Assembly: GCA_036365515.1 (NCBI GenBank)
Contig: CM070877.1
Span: 13,584,601 to 13,648,600, forward strand
Origin: Torymus aiolomorphi
Taxonomy: Eukaryota; Arthropoda; Insecta; Hymenoptera; Torymidae
Direction: 5' to 3'
Length of the DNA: 64,000 nt
Shown here piece by piece: positions 12,050 through 25,132 of the stretch. How positions within the stretch are numbered: position 1 is the first letter of the stretch; each line of letters starts with the position of its first letter. Below the pieces are notes generated by a model, which was given only the letters and a program-made list of their open reading frames with translations, did no database searches and was not told the origin of the DNA. Position numbers and translations under genes: made by a program.

Positions 12050-12680
12050 ATACTGGCACCCTCAGGAAACTACAATACACGCATGTTCGACTCCATTTAA
12101 CTCGCCTATAGCGCCATCATCGCTAAATGCTTTACATTCGCCTCGCAGAAGAACGGCCCACATGCATAAATTACGAAGCAATTTGGAATCTGTCGAGTCA
12201 CGAGTACATACAAACACATACACATGGGTACGTACGTCTACATGTAACTAAGAATAGGGTTAAAATTCACGCGCCGATGAATCTCTCATGAAGCAAAAGT
12301 CAGAGGTAATTACGTATTTATCTGTGGCAAGACGCGGCTCCCCTGGGCCAATTCCATAAGGTTAATCGGCAACTGCTGTCAGGAAAATATTTACGGGGCC
12401 AGGACCTGCTTTGGACTTTGATCGTTGGCTTTCTCGCGAAACGCCGAGGAATGGCGGAACGATCGTGATGTACGTCTGTATCTGTGCACTTCGCGGAGCC
12501 TATATCCTCTTCGGTTCGTATATTTGCTTGCTCGCGAGAGCCTCGGCTCATAAAACTTTCAACGGGACGGGGAGCTATTCTTGCCGGCCGGAGAATCGGA
12601 CGGCACTACGCTACTCGAGCTCGGAGAAATACGTAGTACGTACGGAATTGAGGATTTATATTCCATTGTAGCTTTGATGC
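12050..12680. other. GC island, weak skew
   Basis: The left part at 12050-12165 is A/C-rich. GC-rich core at 12330-12640 with CTCGCGAGAG and GCCGGCCGG palindromic pieces. The skew switch is less clear than elsewhere. Confidence 0.45.
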
Positions 12681-13049
12681 TGGCTTTAGATACAGGATAA
12701 AAGATTTGCGCTTGCGAGGAATCCCATCATCCTTCGAGTTTCAAATATTTAGTGCCTGTCAGTTTCATCCACTGATAAGTAGCTTACAGTAAGAAATTGT
12801 GGATTAGCATAAGTAATGGGCCATTTTACTTGTCACGAGAAGAGTTGACTTAGGAATGGATTCTGAATATTTGTTTATGTAGATTTTCAAAGAACTGAGA
12901 ATATTTATTTTTCGAATTCGAATAAAGAATATTTATTCTTTAAATAGTTAAGGTGCTCATCATTAGACAAAGTGATTAGAAAGGAGTAATGTATTAATTT
13001 GTACTGACTCGAAAACATTGCGGTACTCATTCTGCAAATACACAACATT
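12681..13049. other. AT-rich spacer with small hairpin
   Basis: Contains TAAAGAATA and TATTCTTTA (about 12925-12944) separated by two bases, a 9-bp hairpin. Otherwise nothing. Confidence 0.5.
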
Positions 13050-13475
13050 CAGTTATTTCAATCACCAACTAATAATGCTAAACCTTACAACGAATAGTCC
13101 CTGCTTACCATCAATATATCCCTGCTTTATTTACCACCGGACAGGCACAAAAAGAAGCGACAGTGGAGCAACAACTCTGTATAACGTAAACTCGAGCCTT
13201 GACTCACTGGTCCACTTCGATACATTGCGGCTGAATAATTGATCCGCGTTATTAGCCGGCAAAGAATGTAGCCAGGCGCGCGCATTGGTATATAAGACAC
13301 GACTCACGCTACCGCGATAAACAAAACTAGGCGGTGGGCACACACGCCGGTAAAAAGGGGAGAACTAGCGCCTCTCGTAACGACTTATCGATCGCTCGCG
13401 GACACACACAGGGCTCGCGCACAGCAGATATCAACTATTCATCCTCGCGGTAACTCTCTCTCTCTCTGTCTCCCC

Positions 13476-13526
<51 letters not shown>

Positions 13527-13870
13527 CCTCTGCCGCCGAGGTTTTTCCTTGTCTGCATCGATTTCCCCGCCCCTCCAATGTCAATGACGTGATTTTGCCG
13601 TCCCTACTGTATGCGCGTCTGACGGATCGTCTGCAGAGCCAAGCACATCCCGAGGGGGGGATTGTACCGTGGGTAAGGGATGTGGGTTAGGAGGGTGAAA
13701 TGGGACAAGCGAGTCCTAGACGCGAGGGGAGAGAATGAGAGAGAGGGGCGATGATCGCGGCTGGATGGGCCGCTTCATGATGTATCTGGTGGGAGGTTTT
13801 TTTTTAAAGTGCTGACATGTGCAGGATAATGCTCGTGACTGGGATTTTTGTAGACGGTGTGTGTTGCACA
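13050..13870. other. GC island with clear skew switch
   Basis: The left shoulder at 13060-13140 is A/C-rich (CCATCAATATATCCCTGC). The core at 13250-13660 is CpG-rich and contains the CT tract. The right shoulder at 13655-13800 is strongly G-rich (GGGTAAGGGATGTGGGTTAG). A TATATAAG string at about 13289 is promoter-like, but with no transcript I do not call it. Confidence 0.6.
13453..13531. repeat. (CT)n polypyrimidine tract
   Basis: CT-rich, with a pure run at 13480-13520 and T/C interruptions on both sides. Confidence 0.92.

Positions 13871-15080
<1,210 letters not shown>

Positions 15081-15154
<74 letters not shown>
15081..15154 (-). repeat. (AT)37 run, likely retrotransposon tail
   Basis: Perfect 74-bp AT run directly abutting the 3' end of the minus-strand non-LTR remnant. 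Its placement suggests it is, or grew from, the simple-sequence tail left by target-primed reverse transcription. A chance microsatellite is the alternative. Confidence 0.8.
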
Positions 15155-15156
<2 letters not shown>

Positions 15157-15267
15157 GAAACGGGAACAACAGGCCTTTCGGCCTAAGATACATTGTGGTT
15201 TGTAACGTAATATAATAATTTAGAAACATTAAGAAAAAGTATACTATTATATTACAATTCATCGGCA
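15155..15267 (-). mobile_element. 3' end of non-LTR retrotransposon
   Basis: Lies between the retrotransposon stop codon and the AT tail. Read on the minus strand it holds a stop at 15254-15252 after the short frame NADEL, then about 97 bases of 3' untranslated sequence including the hairpin AGGCCGAAAGGCCT at 15172-15185. The stop is in frame with the RT remnant only if the TTAA insertion at 15268-15942 is ignored and one TTAA is kept. Confidence 0.6.
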
Positions 15268-15942
15268 TTAAGGTGGCTCCAGCAGTCTAGTAGACATAAA
15301 GCTATGAACATTTTTTACAAAAATTCATTTACACATTCCAATCTGAAAACTGATGTGACAGGAAGCAGAGTTCTTAACATAACGGAAAATATTTTTGTTG
15401 AAAAATTTCCAATTTTGCAAAAGTATATTTTGTCCATTAAAAAAAAAATTCAGTAAGAAATACAAATCTTCTTTGTTTTTCATTCAATTTTAATTTGCAA
15501 GATCTCATTTTCTTCCTTGTTAAATTTCAGGGGGAGTCAGCGATATCAAAATTGAAAAAATTTCAAAACCTGCAAAGTTATATGCAATTGTTTATAAAAT
15601 TCAGTGACAAATCTACAAACCATCGCATATAACTTTACAGGTTTTGAAATTTTTTCAATTTTGATATCGCTGACTCCCCCTGAAATTTAACAAGGAAGAA
15701 AATGAGATCTTGCAAATTAAAATTGAATGAAAAACAAAGAAGATTTGTATTTCTTATTGAATTTTTTTTTTAATGGACAAAATATACTTTTGCAAAACTG
15801 GAAATTTTCTAACAAAAATATTTTCCGTTATATTAAGAACTCTGCTTTCCGTCATATCAGTTTTCAGATTGGAATGTGTAAATGAATTTTTGTAAAAAAT
15901 GTTTATAGCTTTAGGTTTACTAGACAGCTGGAGCCACCTTAA
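15268..15942. mobile_element. 675-bp foldback element at a TTAA site
   Basis: Starts TTAAGGTGGCTCC and ends GGAGCCACCTTAA, so it is flanked by TTAA on both sides, as for piggyBac-type insertions. The arms are near-identical inverted repeats of about 300 bp (15272-15575 and 15630-15938) around a short loop at about 15580-15620. No transposase frame. The minus frame at 15754-15987 merely crosses one arm. It interrupts the retrotransposon 3' coding end. Confidence 0.88.
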
Positions 15943-16420
15943 AACAATATTTTTTAACTGATTTCTTGAATAGAAATTGATTTTCAATACAATTTTTTAT
16001 TTCACATGGGAGGTGATTCCATGTAGAAATACCTCTAGGTATGAAGGCATTATTTGCAAACGTAGATTAATGTATAACATAATAGAAAGAACGTAGGTGG
16101 TTGTCTGAGGTTGTACTGGCCCGAGTTTATTACAAGTCGATCTCTAATATATTTCACGGCATTCCTAAGTTTTATGCTGAAAGCTAAAATATCATTATAT
16201 CTGTGCTGATCTGCTATATTATTGAGTCTAAATTCTTTATACAGTGGCGTATATATTCATGATTAAATTTATGGAATGGTATTTTACTCTTAAAGGCTAA
16301 GAATCTTAAAAATTTGTGTGTAACTTGTTCAAACATTTGGATTAAATATTTAACATGATGAGTCCATATTAGAGATGCATAATTTAGAATTGGAGACACT
16401 AACTATATTAAGGCGATGTG
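15943..16420 (-). pseudogene. Non-LTR reverse-transcriptase C-terminal remnant
   Basis: Minus-strand translation gives PILNYASLIW then FEQVTHKFLRFL, the conserved segment just after the RT catalytic core in jockey/CR1-like non-LTR polymerases. After a frameshift near 16250 it continues YTPLYKEFRLNN and RYNDILAFSIKLRN. After a second shift near 16055 it reads FIPRGISTWNHLPCEI, the typical C-terminal WNxLP motif. An in-frame TAA lies at 16052-16050 and a TAG just upstream of PILNYA. The catalytic part is absent, so the copy is 5'-truncated near 16420, a common outcome of target-primed reverse transcription. Clade not assigned. The last codons run straight into the TTAA foldback at 15942. Confidence 0.85.
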
Positions 16421-16800
16421 AACCTCAAAATCAACCCGATTTCATTATTTAATTAATAAACATTCGAACGTTTATTTGGAAAAACAATTCTGTCAGGCGC
16501 TCCGTGTATGTAAATACTATGCTCAGATTTTTTTTTGTGCGATTCTATCAGCATTTCCATGAGATACGCTCGTTTTAAAACTGGCAAAATTCGAAGTATT
16601 ACAGATCCCTACTTATCGACATTGCGGCTTTTATTTAATTAAATAAATTCTGAGTAGATTTTTGGAAAAACAGCTCTGTCAGGCGCTCCGTAAATATAAA
16701 TACTATACTCAATTTTTTTTTTTAGTAATTCTATTATTATTTGCAAAAGATATATATGTTCTAAAATTTGTCGGTAAGTACACATTACCTTAAATGGATT
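16421..16800. repeat. Diverged direct repeat, about 186-bp period
   Basis: GGAAAAACANNTCTGTCAGG and the following GCGCTCCGT plus a T-rich run occur at about 16478-16535 and again at about 16664-16722. Both are preceded by a TTTATTTAATTAA-like stretch. Probably two units of an old tandem repeat or element. Confidence 0.7.
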
Positions 16801-17229
16801 TCTTCGGTAAATTAAAAGCAAGAAACGCGTTTATTTCTACATTGAGACGGCTATTATTGTAAAAAGTTACAAATCGATGACAACGATGAGCACAACAATT
16901 TTCCGTGGCTACGACGTTATTCCGGCGGAGTGCTCAAATATTGATGCGACGTAAAATCGTATCAATTAGTCCAATGCACCATTAGCGAATACGTTCGCAT
17001 AAAATACAGATAAACCCTTTGACATTATTTTACGATTATTTATTAATCAATGACTTCGATTATTAATACGTTGTCATTTGAATTAGAATAAATAAAAACG
17101 TCAATCTGCACACCTTTGTGAAGCAGACAAAGAATTAGCGAAGTGCACATAATATCTTCAATTAAATTAGAAATACATCTTTCATACTCAATAGTTACGC
17201 TAAAATCGAAGTGAATGAATCCAACTGAG
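16801..17229. other. AT-rich spacer, no gene
   Basis: AT-rich with isolated CG dinucleotides. Nothing recognised. Confidence 0.5.
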
Positions 17230-17800
17230 CCCTTGAATTAATCCATGCATAACACAATCCCTTTAAAAACACAAATTTATGCGGAAATGATGTTTAAGTG
17301 TTCCCAAGCAGCTTGTAATCCCAATTTGTCGTGGTTTAACTACCTCAACCTCAAGTTTAATTGGGTAACTCGACATAGCGCTATTTTTAATGCATTTTCG
17401 CCGATTGCTGAAAGACACGTTAACGTTCCCAGTAACGACAAACACGAGAGACTAAAGGCTCTCCGTGTGTAGGTAAAATATGGCCCGATGACATGACACA
17501 GCCTTACACGGACTTTGCAGTATCTAATAACGCCTGGGCTGACGAGGAAGTAGAACGGTTAAGTATACGGCCTCGTGCGACTACGCGGTACGACCTTCTC
17601 TACACCAGGTTTGCAGAGAGAAACCAGGAAAAATCCGACGATGAGTTATTGGCTGTTTAACATACACTTTGATTTAAAGATTTTTTGTTTTATAATTGCT
17701 ATAGTTACAATGCATGGAGTTAGTTACGTCAGTGTCCTGAATCCACGTCTCGGTGGAATGAATTATTTCCGGGTAGTGAGGTCTGGACGTAGGTAAAAGT
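17230..17800. other. Weak GC island
   Basis: The left side at 17245-17275 is A/C-rich. GC core at 17420-17640. G-rich right end at 17735-17800 (GTGAGGTCTGGACGTAGG). Short frames only. Confidence 0.4.
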
Positions 17801-18319
17801 ATGCGAAACTTTTTTACGAGCGCTCATTTGCGATATAATAGCGTTATATAAGTTTTATCATAATTTTTCGCCGAGTCTTTGACCTTAAACGGTCTACTTA
17901 CGGTGAAATATTAATGCAAGAAGGGAATTCGTGTTCCGCAGTTAATTATGAAAATTGTAGGATATTAACTATTAAAGGAGCCTTTTCGTGGCGAGGCAAG
18001 ACCTTCCTATGCTTCCTTTGAATGTGTGTGAAGAAAAGTATGCTCTTATGGCTCGCTTTCTTCAAACAGCAATTTTTTTAAATTAAAGAACTTGCGAATG
18101 AAAAAAGGAGTAAGAGAGATAAAGAAGGTCTACGAAAGTTACTAAAAAAGTTAGTAAGCTAGAATATCAACTGCGTTTCAAATAATAACTGAAGCAGTTT
18201 AACCTGCAAAATTTAAAACATTTATCACTCGTAAATTACGATGACTGCATGTGTGTATTTCATTGTCTCTGTTTAACTAAGTAATCCATAAATATTGCCT
18301 TCATAAAATTGTAATCCAA
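17801..18319. other. AT-rich spacer, no gene
   Basis: AT-rich with purine patches near 18095-18150. Nothing recognised. Confidence 0.5.
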
Positions 18320-18890
18320 GCTCCAAATTTCCCTTCTCCAGGAAAAAAAAAATAAGCACGGATAACCCAATCGCATCATCTCTTGTCTCCTTCAAGGAAT
18401 CAGTTTTTCGTGCAACTCACATCCTCTTGTATTCCTCCCTCTCCTCGAACTGTCCACCCATCCTATCTCTCTTTTTCTTTCTCTACTCCCGTACAAGACC
18501 AGACACGCCAGAAAAAGTCGTTAAATCTCGCCGAGATAACGGCAATTATTGACCGGTGCGAGAGGGAAGAACACATCTTTTCTCCCCTTTTCTGCAATTG
18601 GGCCAATAACCTCGGGAGTGCAACGTGCCTTGCGCTGATTTTTCTTGGTGCGGCTTATCCGATCGCGCGAGCGACCGAGCTAGTGAGAGAATCGATATTC
18701 TTCGTTGTGTGTGCGTGAGAGTCTGTGTATATACATGTGTTTGCACACGTGTGAGAAGATTTGCTTTTAGCGATCGTATGATTATTTTGCCGCAGCTTTT
18801 TGTAATGGGCTGAGGTGCGGAGCTGATATTCGGCCTGATGACGCCGTTAGGGTGTCAAGTTTGTTTTCGCATCGATGGTTAAAGTCTTTT
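18320..18890. other. GC island with divergent skew
   Basis: The left shoulder at 18325-18500 is strongly C/T-rich (CCTCCCTCTCCTCGAACTG). Core at 18515-18690. Right shoulder at 18700-18890 G/T-rich (GTGTGTGCGTGAGAGTCTG). The plus frame at 18383-18718 follows the pyrimidine-rich shoulder and shows no domain. Confidence 0.6.
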
Positions 18891-19999
18891 ACGGGCATAA
18901 ATTATACTATCGATGTTATTATTAGAATCGCTTCAGTTTTTTATCTGCATTATTAATTCACTAATTCTGATTATGTCGAATAAATTATCTAACAAATATC
19001 CAGTTTCTAATGATATTCATTAAATGACTGATTACATTATCATAAGGTACTTGTTAATCTACTAAAAAGTAACTTTTTAAAGTTACGTCAATTTTTTTTA
19101 ACTACAGAATAACTATTTTTAGATTATTGGTGGCAATGTATCCATAATCTACTCCAAAAGACTCTTCATACTAAATCAATTGACACTTTTCTTTAAAAAG
19201 AAAAAGCATATTGTAAAAATATTACTTATAAATCAAACCAGAAAATCCACTTAAAAATTACATCTACGTCGTCTTTTCATATATGTATATATATATATTG
19301 TTTTAAAATACGTCCCGCTGATGAAATAAAAATCTTATTATAAAAGAGCTAATCCGCTTATCCGACGCCTGGAAATATAAACTTCTGGATGGGAGATACA
19401 ACCATACTGGGTCAGAGACGGCTAATGTGCTTTGTAGCCTTTCCATAACTGTTAGCTATAGCGGACGCGCGTTCGCCGGCGCGCGCTAGTGCACGAACGC
19501 TGATGACTCAATTTGTAAAACAGCGAAAGCCTCCGGCAAATCCCAAATGGTCTTAATCCCTTTTTTTCCTATCGATGCGTTTGAAAAAAAAAGCTAGCGG
19601 ACTATTCAACAGTTTTCTAATTTTATCGGTGGAGAATTCTGAATGGAGTCTGGTATTTAGCATTAGATAAATCCTTTCAACTTTTGCTTTTCAGTATTGT
19701 GAATTAAGCGACAGGTTTAGTAATTAGACGAGTTTGTAAGACCTAATTGAGTCAAAGACTGTTTAATTATTGTGGATTTCGAATCATTCAACGTACAAGC
19801 ATCGTAAAGCTATGTATCAACAAACTGTGACGTAAATACCTATTATATCTATATTACAATATTTGAATGCGAATTGGTCGAGAATTTCGACACACGTGAC
19901 CTAAATGTTAGAACATTAGACAATAGGTCCACTATCATCCATTGATAGTAGTGTAAAAGCGCAACCTACTCACATTATTCAAATTACGCAGCAATTAAA
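18891..19999. other. AT spacer with small GC core
   Basis: AT-rich apart from 19430-19520, where GCGTTCG and CGAACGC (19469-19475 and 19493-19499) form an inverted pair around a CGGCGCGCGC block. A hairpin ACTATCA/TGATAGT lies near 19931-19950. No gene. Confidence 0.5.
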
Positions 20000-20600
20000 A
20001 AGATTTCAAAGCCTCAGCAACTGAAAAATAACGAAACACAACCACCTAATCCAGCTGTAAACGTACTCCATACTCAAGAGCTCAGCTCAGTAGAAACCGA
20101 GAAAAGTGCTAATAACGGTAACCAGCTGGCGATTAACGAAACTGCCTCTTGATACCCATTGCCCCTCGGCACGAGCGCGCCGCTTATTCATCCTCGTTCG
20201 CTCGCGATTACACCCATTACCACGCACCCAACCAACCCTTTTTGTCGCTTTTCAATTCCGTACACATACAGGCATGTACATATATATCGTAGTGCATCCT
20301 CTCACTGTTTCGCGTGCCGGTTGGCGTTTCCGCGCCGACGTATAACCCGGTTCTCGCTTAATGTATTAGCGCACTCTCGCGTGCCAGGTGCGATTGCCCC
20401 GTGCGTTGGTATCAGCGCAGCACTTGGTGTATTGAAAAATTTGAATTTTTACGCCAGTGCGCAGTTGTATACGGATCAATCGATATTTCGCGTTTTGTAA
20501 TGGCGGAAGTGGCTGGATGGGTTTGTGTATGGTGCGTTCGTATGAGAGTACATTGCAATATCAGTATGAAAGTGGATGGCGATGTTGCTTCGAAATATTG
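20000..20600. other. GC island with divergent skew
   Basis: The left shoulder at 20030-20090 is A/C-rich (ACACAACCACCTAATCCAGC). Core at 20150-20480. The right shoulder at 20500-20590 is G-rich (GGCGGAAGTGGCTGGATGGG). Confidence 0.58.
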
Positions 20601-21559
20601 TACATTTGTATAGTTTAATTAATTCAACGTTTATATCTGCTAATAAAATGTTGGACAATGAAAAGGCGGTGTTAATTTTCCGTTTCATACTAGATTAACT
20701 TGTTCTAGAGAGGATAACCTACATTCGATATTTCATTTGAAAGTTTTCATTTATAGTCCGTAATGTTCGGTGATCCGTGGAATGCTCACTTTTAACCAAT
20801 AACGTTCTAAAATACTCAAATTTCCAGAAAATTATATTGCACGATTATAGTTTCACAGAATACTGTAACAATTTAGTACAATTAATTAATATCCTACACA
20901 ATTTATGGCAAAGGGTACTAAAATAGTTACTGGATTATTTAGTTATAGCAGAAATGCGTACAAAATCATGCAGAATTCCTATGACATTATCAATCCCTTT
21001 TAATATCTACTATGAGCTTCGATGGCTTAATGAAACATGTTAAACGATGGATACCGTAGATTATGATTAAAATGATCTGTTCTTTAAAAAACGACGACCA
21101 GATGTTGCGAAGCATTTAAAGATTGATTTTGATTGGTCTGTAAGGAATAGGCGCGAAAATTCGCTAAAAAATTATCTGATTATCCTATCATTTAAACTAA
21201 TTAAAATGAAATCATAATGTAAAATTATATACTCATAACCTCAAAAACATAATAGTACGCGCGCAGTGCCTTTGGATTTTGCTAGATTGTTATAATTTAA
21301 TGATGTATTTCTATACGTACGGAGTTACCACAAAGATATACAGACATACCCCAGAAGATTTTAGCTTTGTTTGACTTGAGTTTTTATGGCCTAACTCTAG
21401 TCGACTGTTTGTATAGGAGAGGAACACTACTCCGGAGAAGGCCCTAGAGGAGTGCGGATGAAGATAAGGGTTGAAGTTAAGGTCTACAGCTATAAACCAT
21501 AAAATATCTACCGTTACAGTCTAAATAACTTTATATATTTCATTCTAAAGTTTATATTT
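20601..21559. other. AT-rich spacer, no gene
   Basis: About 1 kb of AT-rich DNA with a purine-rich patch at 21410-21475 (GGAGAAGGCCCTAGAGGAGT). No repeat or coding signal. Confidence 0.55.
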
Positions 21560-22150
21560 GTATTCGTCCAGATATTAATATTACAAAAAAAATATTACTA
21601 TTTTTAATGCAAATAACCATCTCATATCAAACCTACCACTTCGCCACCACAAAATATTTTCTTCCACTAGGCGCGCACTAACCCAACCGCGAGAAAGGAA
21701 AAAACTCCTCTTTTCATATATAGAATTGATATTCGCGTTTCCATCGAAACCATCCGCCACGGGCACGCTCTCTTTTTTCGTTTTTATTTCATCCCACGGT
21801 CCCGAATTAAATGCGCTTTTCCGATTGCGTGTGCAAAGCCCATCGTATACGCGACAGCGCGTATAAGCGAGCGTGACCGCGAGCTCTTTCACGCACAGGT
21901 TGCTCTACACGCGCGCGCGCGCGCGCGCCACCACCACTGGCATGTCTCTACCTGTGTTATTGGAGCGCGGGATATAGTGGATTTCATGGTTCGATGAAGT
22001 TTTGGGTGGTGTTTTTTTTTTGTAGATGTATGCGAGGTGGAAAATATGACGGGAGGGTATAAGTTTTAGTATGTTGGGGGAATAAAGATGGATGATGCGT
22101 GATGGGTGGTTTGGGGTTGAGAAAAATTATGGATACTGCTTGTCATTGTT
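21560..22150. other. GC island with divergent skew
   Basis: The left shoulder at 21600-21770 is A/C-rich (CCTACCACTTCGCCACCAC). The core at 21780-21960 contains a (CG) run. The right shoulder at 21980-22140 is G-rich (GGGTGGTTTGGGGTTGAG). The 103-residue minus frame at 21581-21892 has no recognisable motif. Confidence 0.6.
21910..21928. repeat. (CG)n tract
   Basis: 19-bp strictly alternating CG run, Z-DNA-prone, inside the island core. Confidence 0.95.
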
Positions 22151-22769
22151 TGGTGAGAAGAAGAAAATATATGGCGGCAAGAGTTTATAGTGTATTAGAA
22201 ACGAGAAAAACAAAGTTAGAGCTTTTATGATGTATTCCTGTACTGCATAATAAAATATCAGTTACTTTGTATCCCAATCTCTTATTGTAATAGAGGAATA
22301 TATTTTATTAATTAAGACTTACATTTCAGATGAAATTTTGTTTTTCTATATGCAGATTTGTGGGGTGGTAAAAAATTTCTAGTTAATTTTATTCTGCAAA
22401 AGCTCTGATCTTTTTTCTTATTTTTTATTTCCTTGTTATTGTAAATGTTGATAAAGTCAACTATAAATATCCTATTTTGTTCCATTTAAGCAGTTATAGT
22501 TATTCTTTCAGTTTAGTTCAACGATGTTTAAGTAGATATGTACTGGATTTAGTCAGGCAGTACATATCACATCGGTTACAAGTGTTTTTTTTTTTTTTTT
22601 GTTTTAAGAAATATTTCTTATTAAAGTATTTAATGATACCCTTTTACTTAAAATATTGTAGTATATTAATTATACAACAATGTACGGATATCAATATTTT
22701 TAAACTTCTCTACTGCAAGTAGCTAGAACGGGATAAATTCTTAATGACCTACCATGGTAACAGAATTTA
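22151..22769. other. AT-rich spacer, no gene
   Basis: AT-rich, with a 17-T run near 22586. A plus frame at 22477-22722 is hydrophobic because it is T-rich and is not supported as a gene. Confidence 0.55.
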
Positions 22770-23420
22770 GGAGAAAATTGACACATCAGCATTTACCCCA
22801 CTAAATTAAGCTCTCCTGCGAGCTCTCCCAGATAAAAAAACATTCCTGGAAACTCCCGGTGAAATTACGCTAAAAATAAGCTCGCCGGGCTCGCAACTAC
22901 TTAAACGGAACACTTTCGGCCTGTATGCGGGCATTTTCCAACTTTTTAAAAACACTCTAAAGGGGCTTTTTGCCCCCCGCTTTCCACTTTCAAAAGTCGT
23001 GTCATAAGCCGTTCTTCTTCAAAAGTCTCTTTCTTAAAAAGGGTCCAGGATACAAACAAAAAAACAGCGTGCGTCTCGCGTCGGACTTTTATCAGAATCC
23101 ACGACTCGCATCCGCCGCACGCATCATCGATCACGCGGTGACGGTTTTATCTCCCCTTCACGTGTGTGTGTGTGCGGAAGTGGAGAAGTGACGGAGAGAA
23201 ATAAAGTATCGTTAGGGATGTCCGTGTGCGTCACCGAGTCGTGTAAAATTAAGGATGGCACGTTTAATTTAAGGGAACAGAGAATGTATAAAACGTTGGT
23301 GTTCACGTACTGTGCATTAACCGGGGATGGATATAATCTCTCGCGTGTGGAACAAAGAAGATTTTAGAGCAGCATATGCATTTTTGAGTGGCCGCATCGT
23401 CGAGTATGTATTTTAAAGTC
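22770..23420. other. GC island with divergent skew
   Basis: Left shoulder at 22790-22985 C-rich (GCTCTCCTGCGAGCTCTCCC). Core at 23060-23160. Right shoulder at 23160-23260 G/T-rich (GTGTGTGTGTGCGGAAGTGG). Confidence 0.55.
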
Positions 23421-23849
23421 GAGCGATTTTTATGTCTTACATTTTTTAGCTCCGGAAAAATTCGCTATGCCAAGGTGGAGTGAAAGCGGTTTTGGGGTAA
23501 CAAAAAGATATTTTTAGGAACGTTGTTGTTCGAGTAAATGTAGAATAGATTCGACTAGTATTTGCTATTCGTTTTATATGGTAAAAATATTTTGTATAAA
23601 TATTAAAGTCAAATCCTCGTTCAACTCTCTTACTCATACATGGTTGACGAAATATTGTGAGAATTAAATCCAAAATGAAAGCCAAACATAAAACAAAAAA
23701 AAAAAACAATAGAACAGTGAAACTACTTGGTCTACATTTTATACATAGAAGAAAACGTAAACAAAGTATTTTAAAATTTTCCGAACAAAACTAACCGAAT
23801 TACAGAGTTTCTACAAAAACAAAACCTTCGTCGCTCTTTGATAATCCCT
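23421..23849. other. AT-rich spacer, no gene
   Basis: AT-rich with a run of ten or more A near 23695. Nothing recognised. Confidence 0.5.
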
Positions 23850-24310
23850 CGTACAGCGAAATATTAATCCCATACATCCGCAATATATAGCCGCGATATT
23901 GTTTCGAGTGGACAATTACTGCGGTTCAGCTCGCGGAGAGAGTGACGGATGCTCGGAAAATGCAAATGAAGTTCGAAAGTAGTTGAACTAATGGCCGAAC
24001 TTCCATTCCGCGACAAGTGGACAGCATATCGGGGAGCCCCTCCTCCCGAATGACTATATTGAGCGACAAACCAGTAAATATTATAATGAAGTGGCGCGTG
24101 CGTGAGAGAGAGATAGAGAGAGAGTTTGTGGCACTTTTGGCGTGAAATCTCGGCCGTCAATTTATTTGTCGAACGCATTATTGTGATATTCTGATAAAAG
24201 TATTACCGCGACGGTAATAAAGCGCTTATATTGATGCAATATTCGTATTAAGTCACGTTTGGAATTATATTGATTTTAGCGATAGACGGCCGCAATGTTG
24301 CCTGTCAATT
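23850..24310. other. Small GC island
   Basis: Core at 23890-24060. GA-rich tract at 24104-24124 on the right side. Left side A/C-rich. Skew weaker than neighbours. Confidence 0.45.
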
Positions 24311-24939
24311 TAAACTTTTAGTGAGTCTATTTTCGTATTAGAGATTTTAGTTCAACTGATGGCCTGTTTTCGTATTATTAGAAAGATGGGAAATTTTGTT
24401 TGGGTATTTGCTCTTCGGGTACACAGAAAATAAATGAAAAGAAAGAAGTAGAAATACTTTTTATGTGAAATCCGATGATTTTCTATATTTAGCGCATTCA
24501 AAGTTATTATACATAAACGACACATAGTAATGATTGTATTTCGATATACAGCGTTTATGATAAATGACAAATGGGATTATCAAGTTTATCTGATTATTGA
24601 GAGCAAATAACACAAAGCACAATAAAATAAACCGTGCAAAGAGCGTCAACTAATTTTAGATCTCGACGTTCTAAAGCTCATCAGACATTTAGTGGAATTA
24701 AAACGACAGCTGTAATCGTCATAAAGAAAAATCCATGATTTATACTATTCAATCCAAGGCATTTATAATAAAAAATTTAATTATTAATATTATATATAAT
24801 TTTAAAAATATATGTACTAGATATTAATAATTAAATAATTTAATCAAAATAAGTAATTTATTTAATATTAATTTTATTTTTATTTACTATTATAATTTAT
24901 GAGATGAATATATCAAGACATCCCTTATACAGTCAAAAA
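24311..24939. other. AT-rich spacer, extreme at 24760-24900
   Basis: 24760-24900 is almost entirely A and T with short TTAATATTA-type palindromes. No gene. Confidence 0.6.
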
Positions 24940-25008
24940 AGCTTTTTCCGCCCTTTAACCTCAAAATGCCATCTTAAATGTCATTTTGCGGCCTCGGACG
25001 GAAAAATA
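24940..25008. repeat. Small hairpin, possible element part
   Basis: TTTTTCCG at 24943 pairs with CGGAAAAA at 25000. Inside, CAAAATG pairs with CATTTTG around a short loop. It abuts the next hairpin and may belong to the same element. Confidence 0.6.
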
Positions 25009-25128
25009 CGTTACTGAAACGTGGACGTAAGAGAATTTTTACCTCATGCGACTTTTCGACCTCGCTTCGCTCGGCCGAAAAACGTCGCATGAGGTAAATA
25101 ATCCTCTTCCGCCCGCGTTAGTAATATA
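25009..25128. mobile_element. Hairpin element with TTC-loop apex
   Basis: Perfect inner stem TTTACCTCATGCGAC/GTCGCATGAGGTAAA (25037 and 25082). The outer arms match imperfectly (GTTACTGAAACGTGGACG against CGCCCGCGTTAGTAATA). The apex reads CCTCGCTTCGCTCGG: CC/GG pairs, a TC/TC internal mismatch, GC/GC pairs and a TTC loop. The right end GTAATATACTATT at 25121-25133 is shared with the element ending near 28172. Confidence 0.72.
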
Positions 25129-25132
25129 CTAT

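Noticed and set aside
13285..13300. TATA-box promoter near TATATAAG
   Set aside because: One short match in an island, with no transcript or downstream gene to support it.
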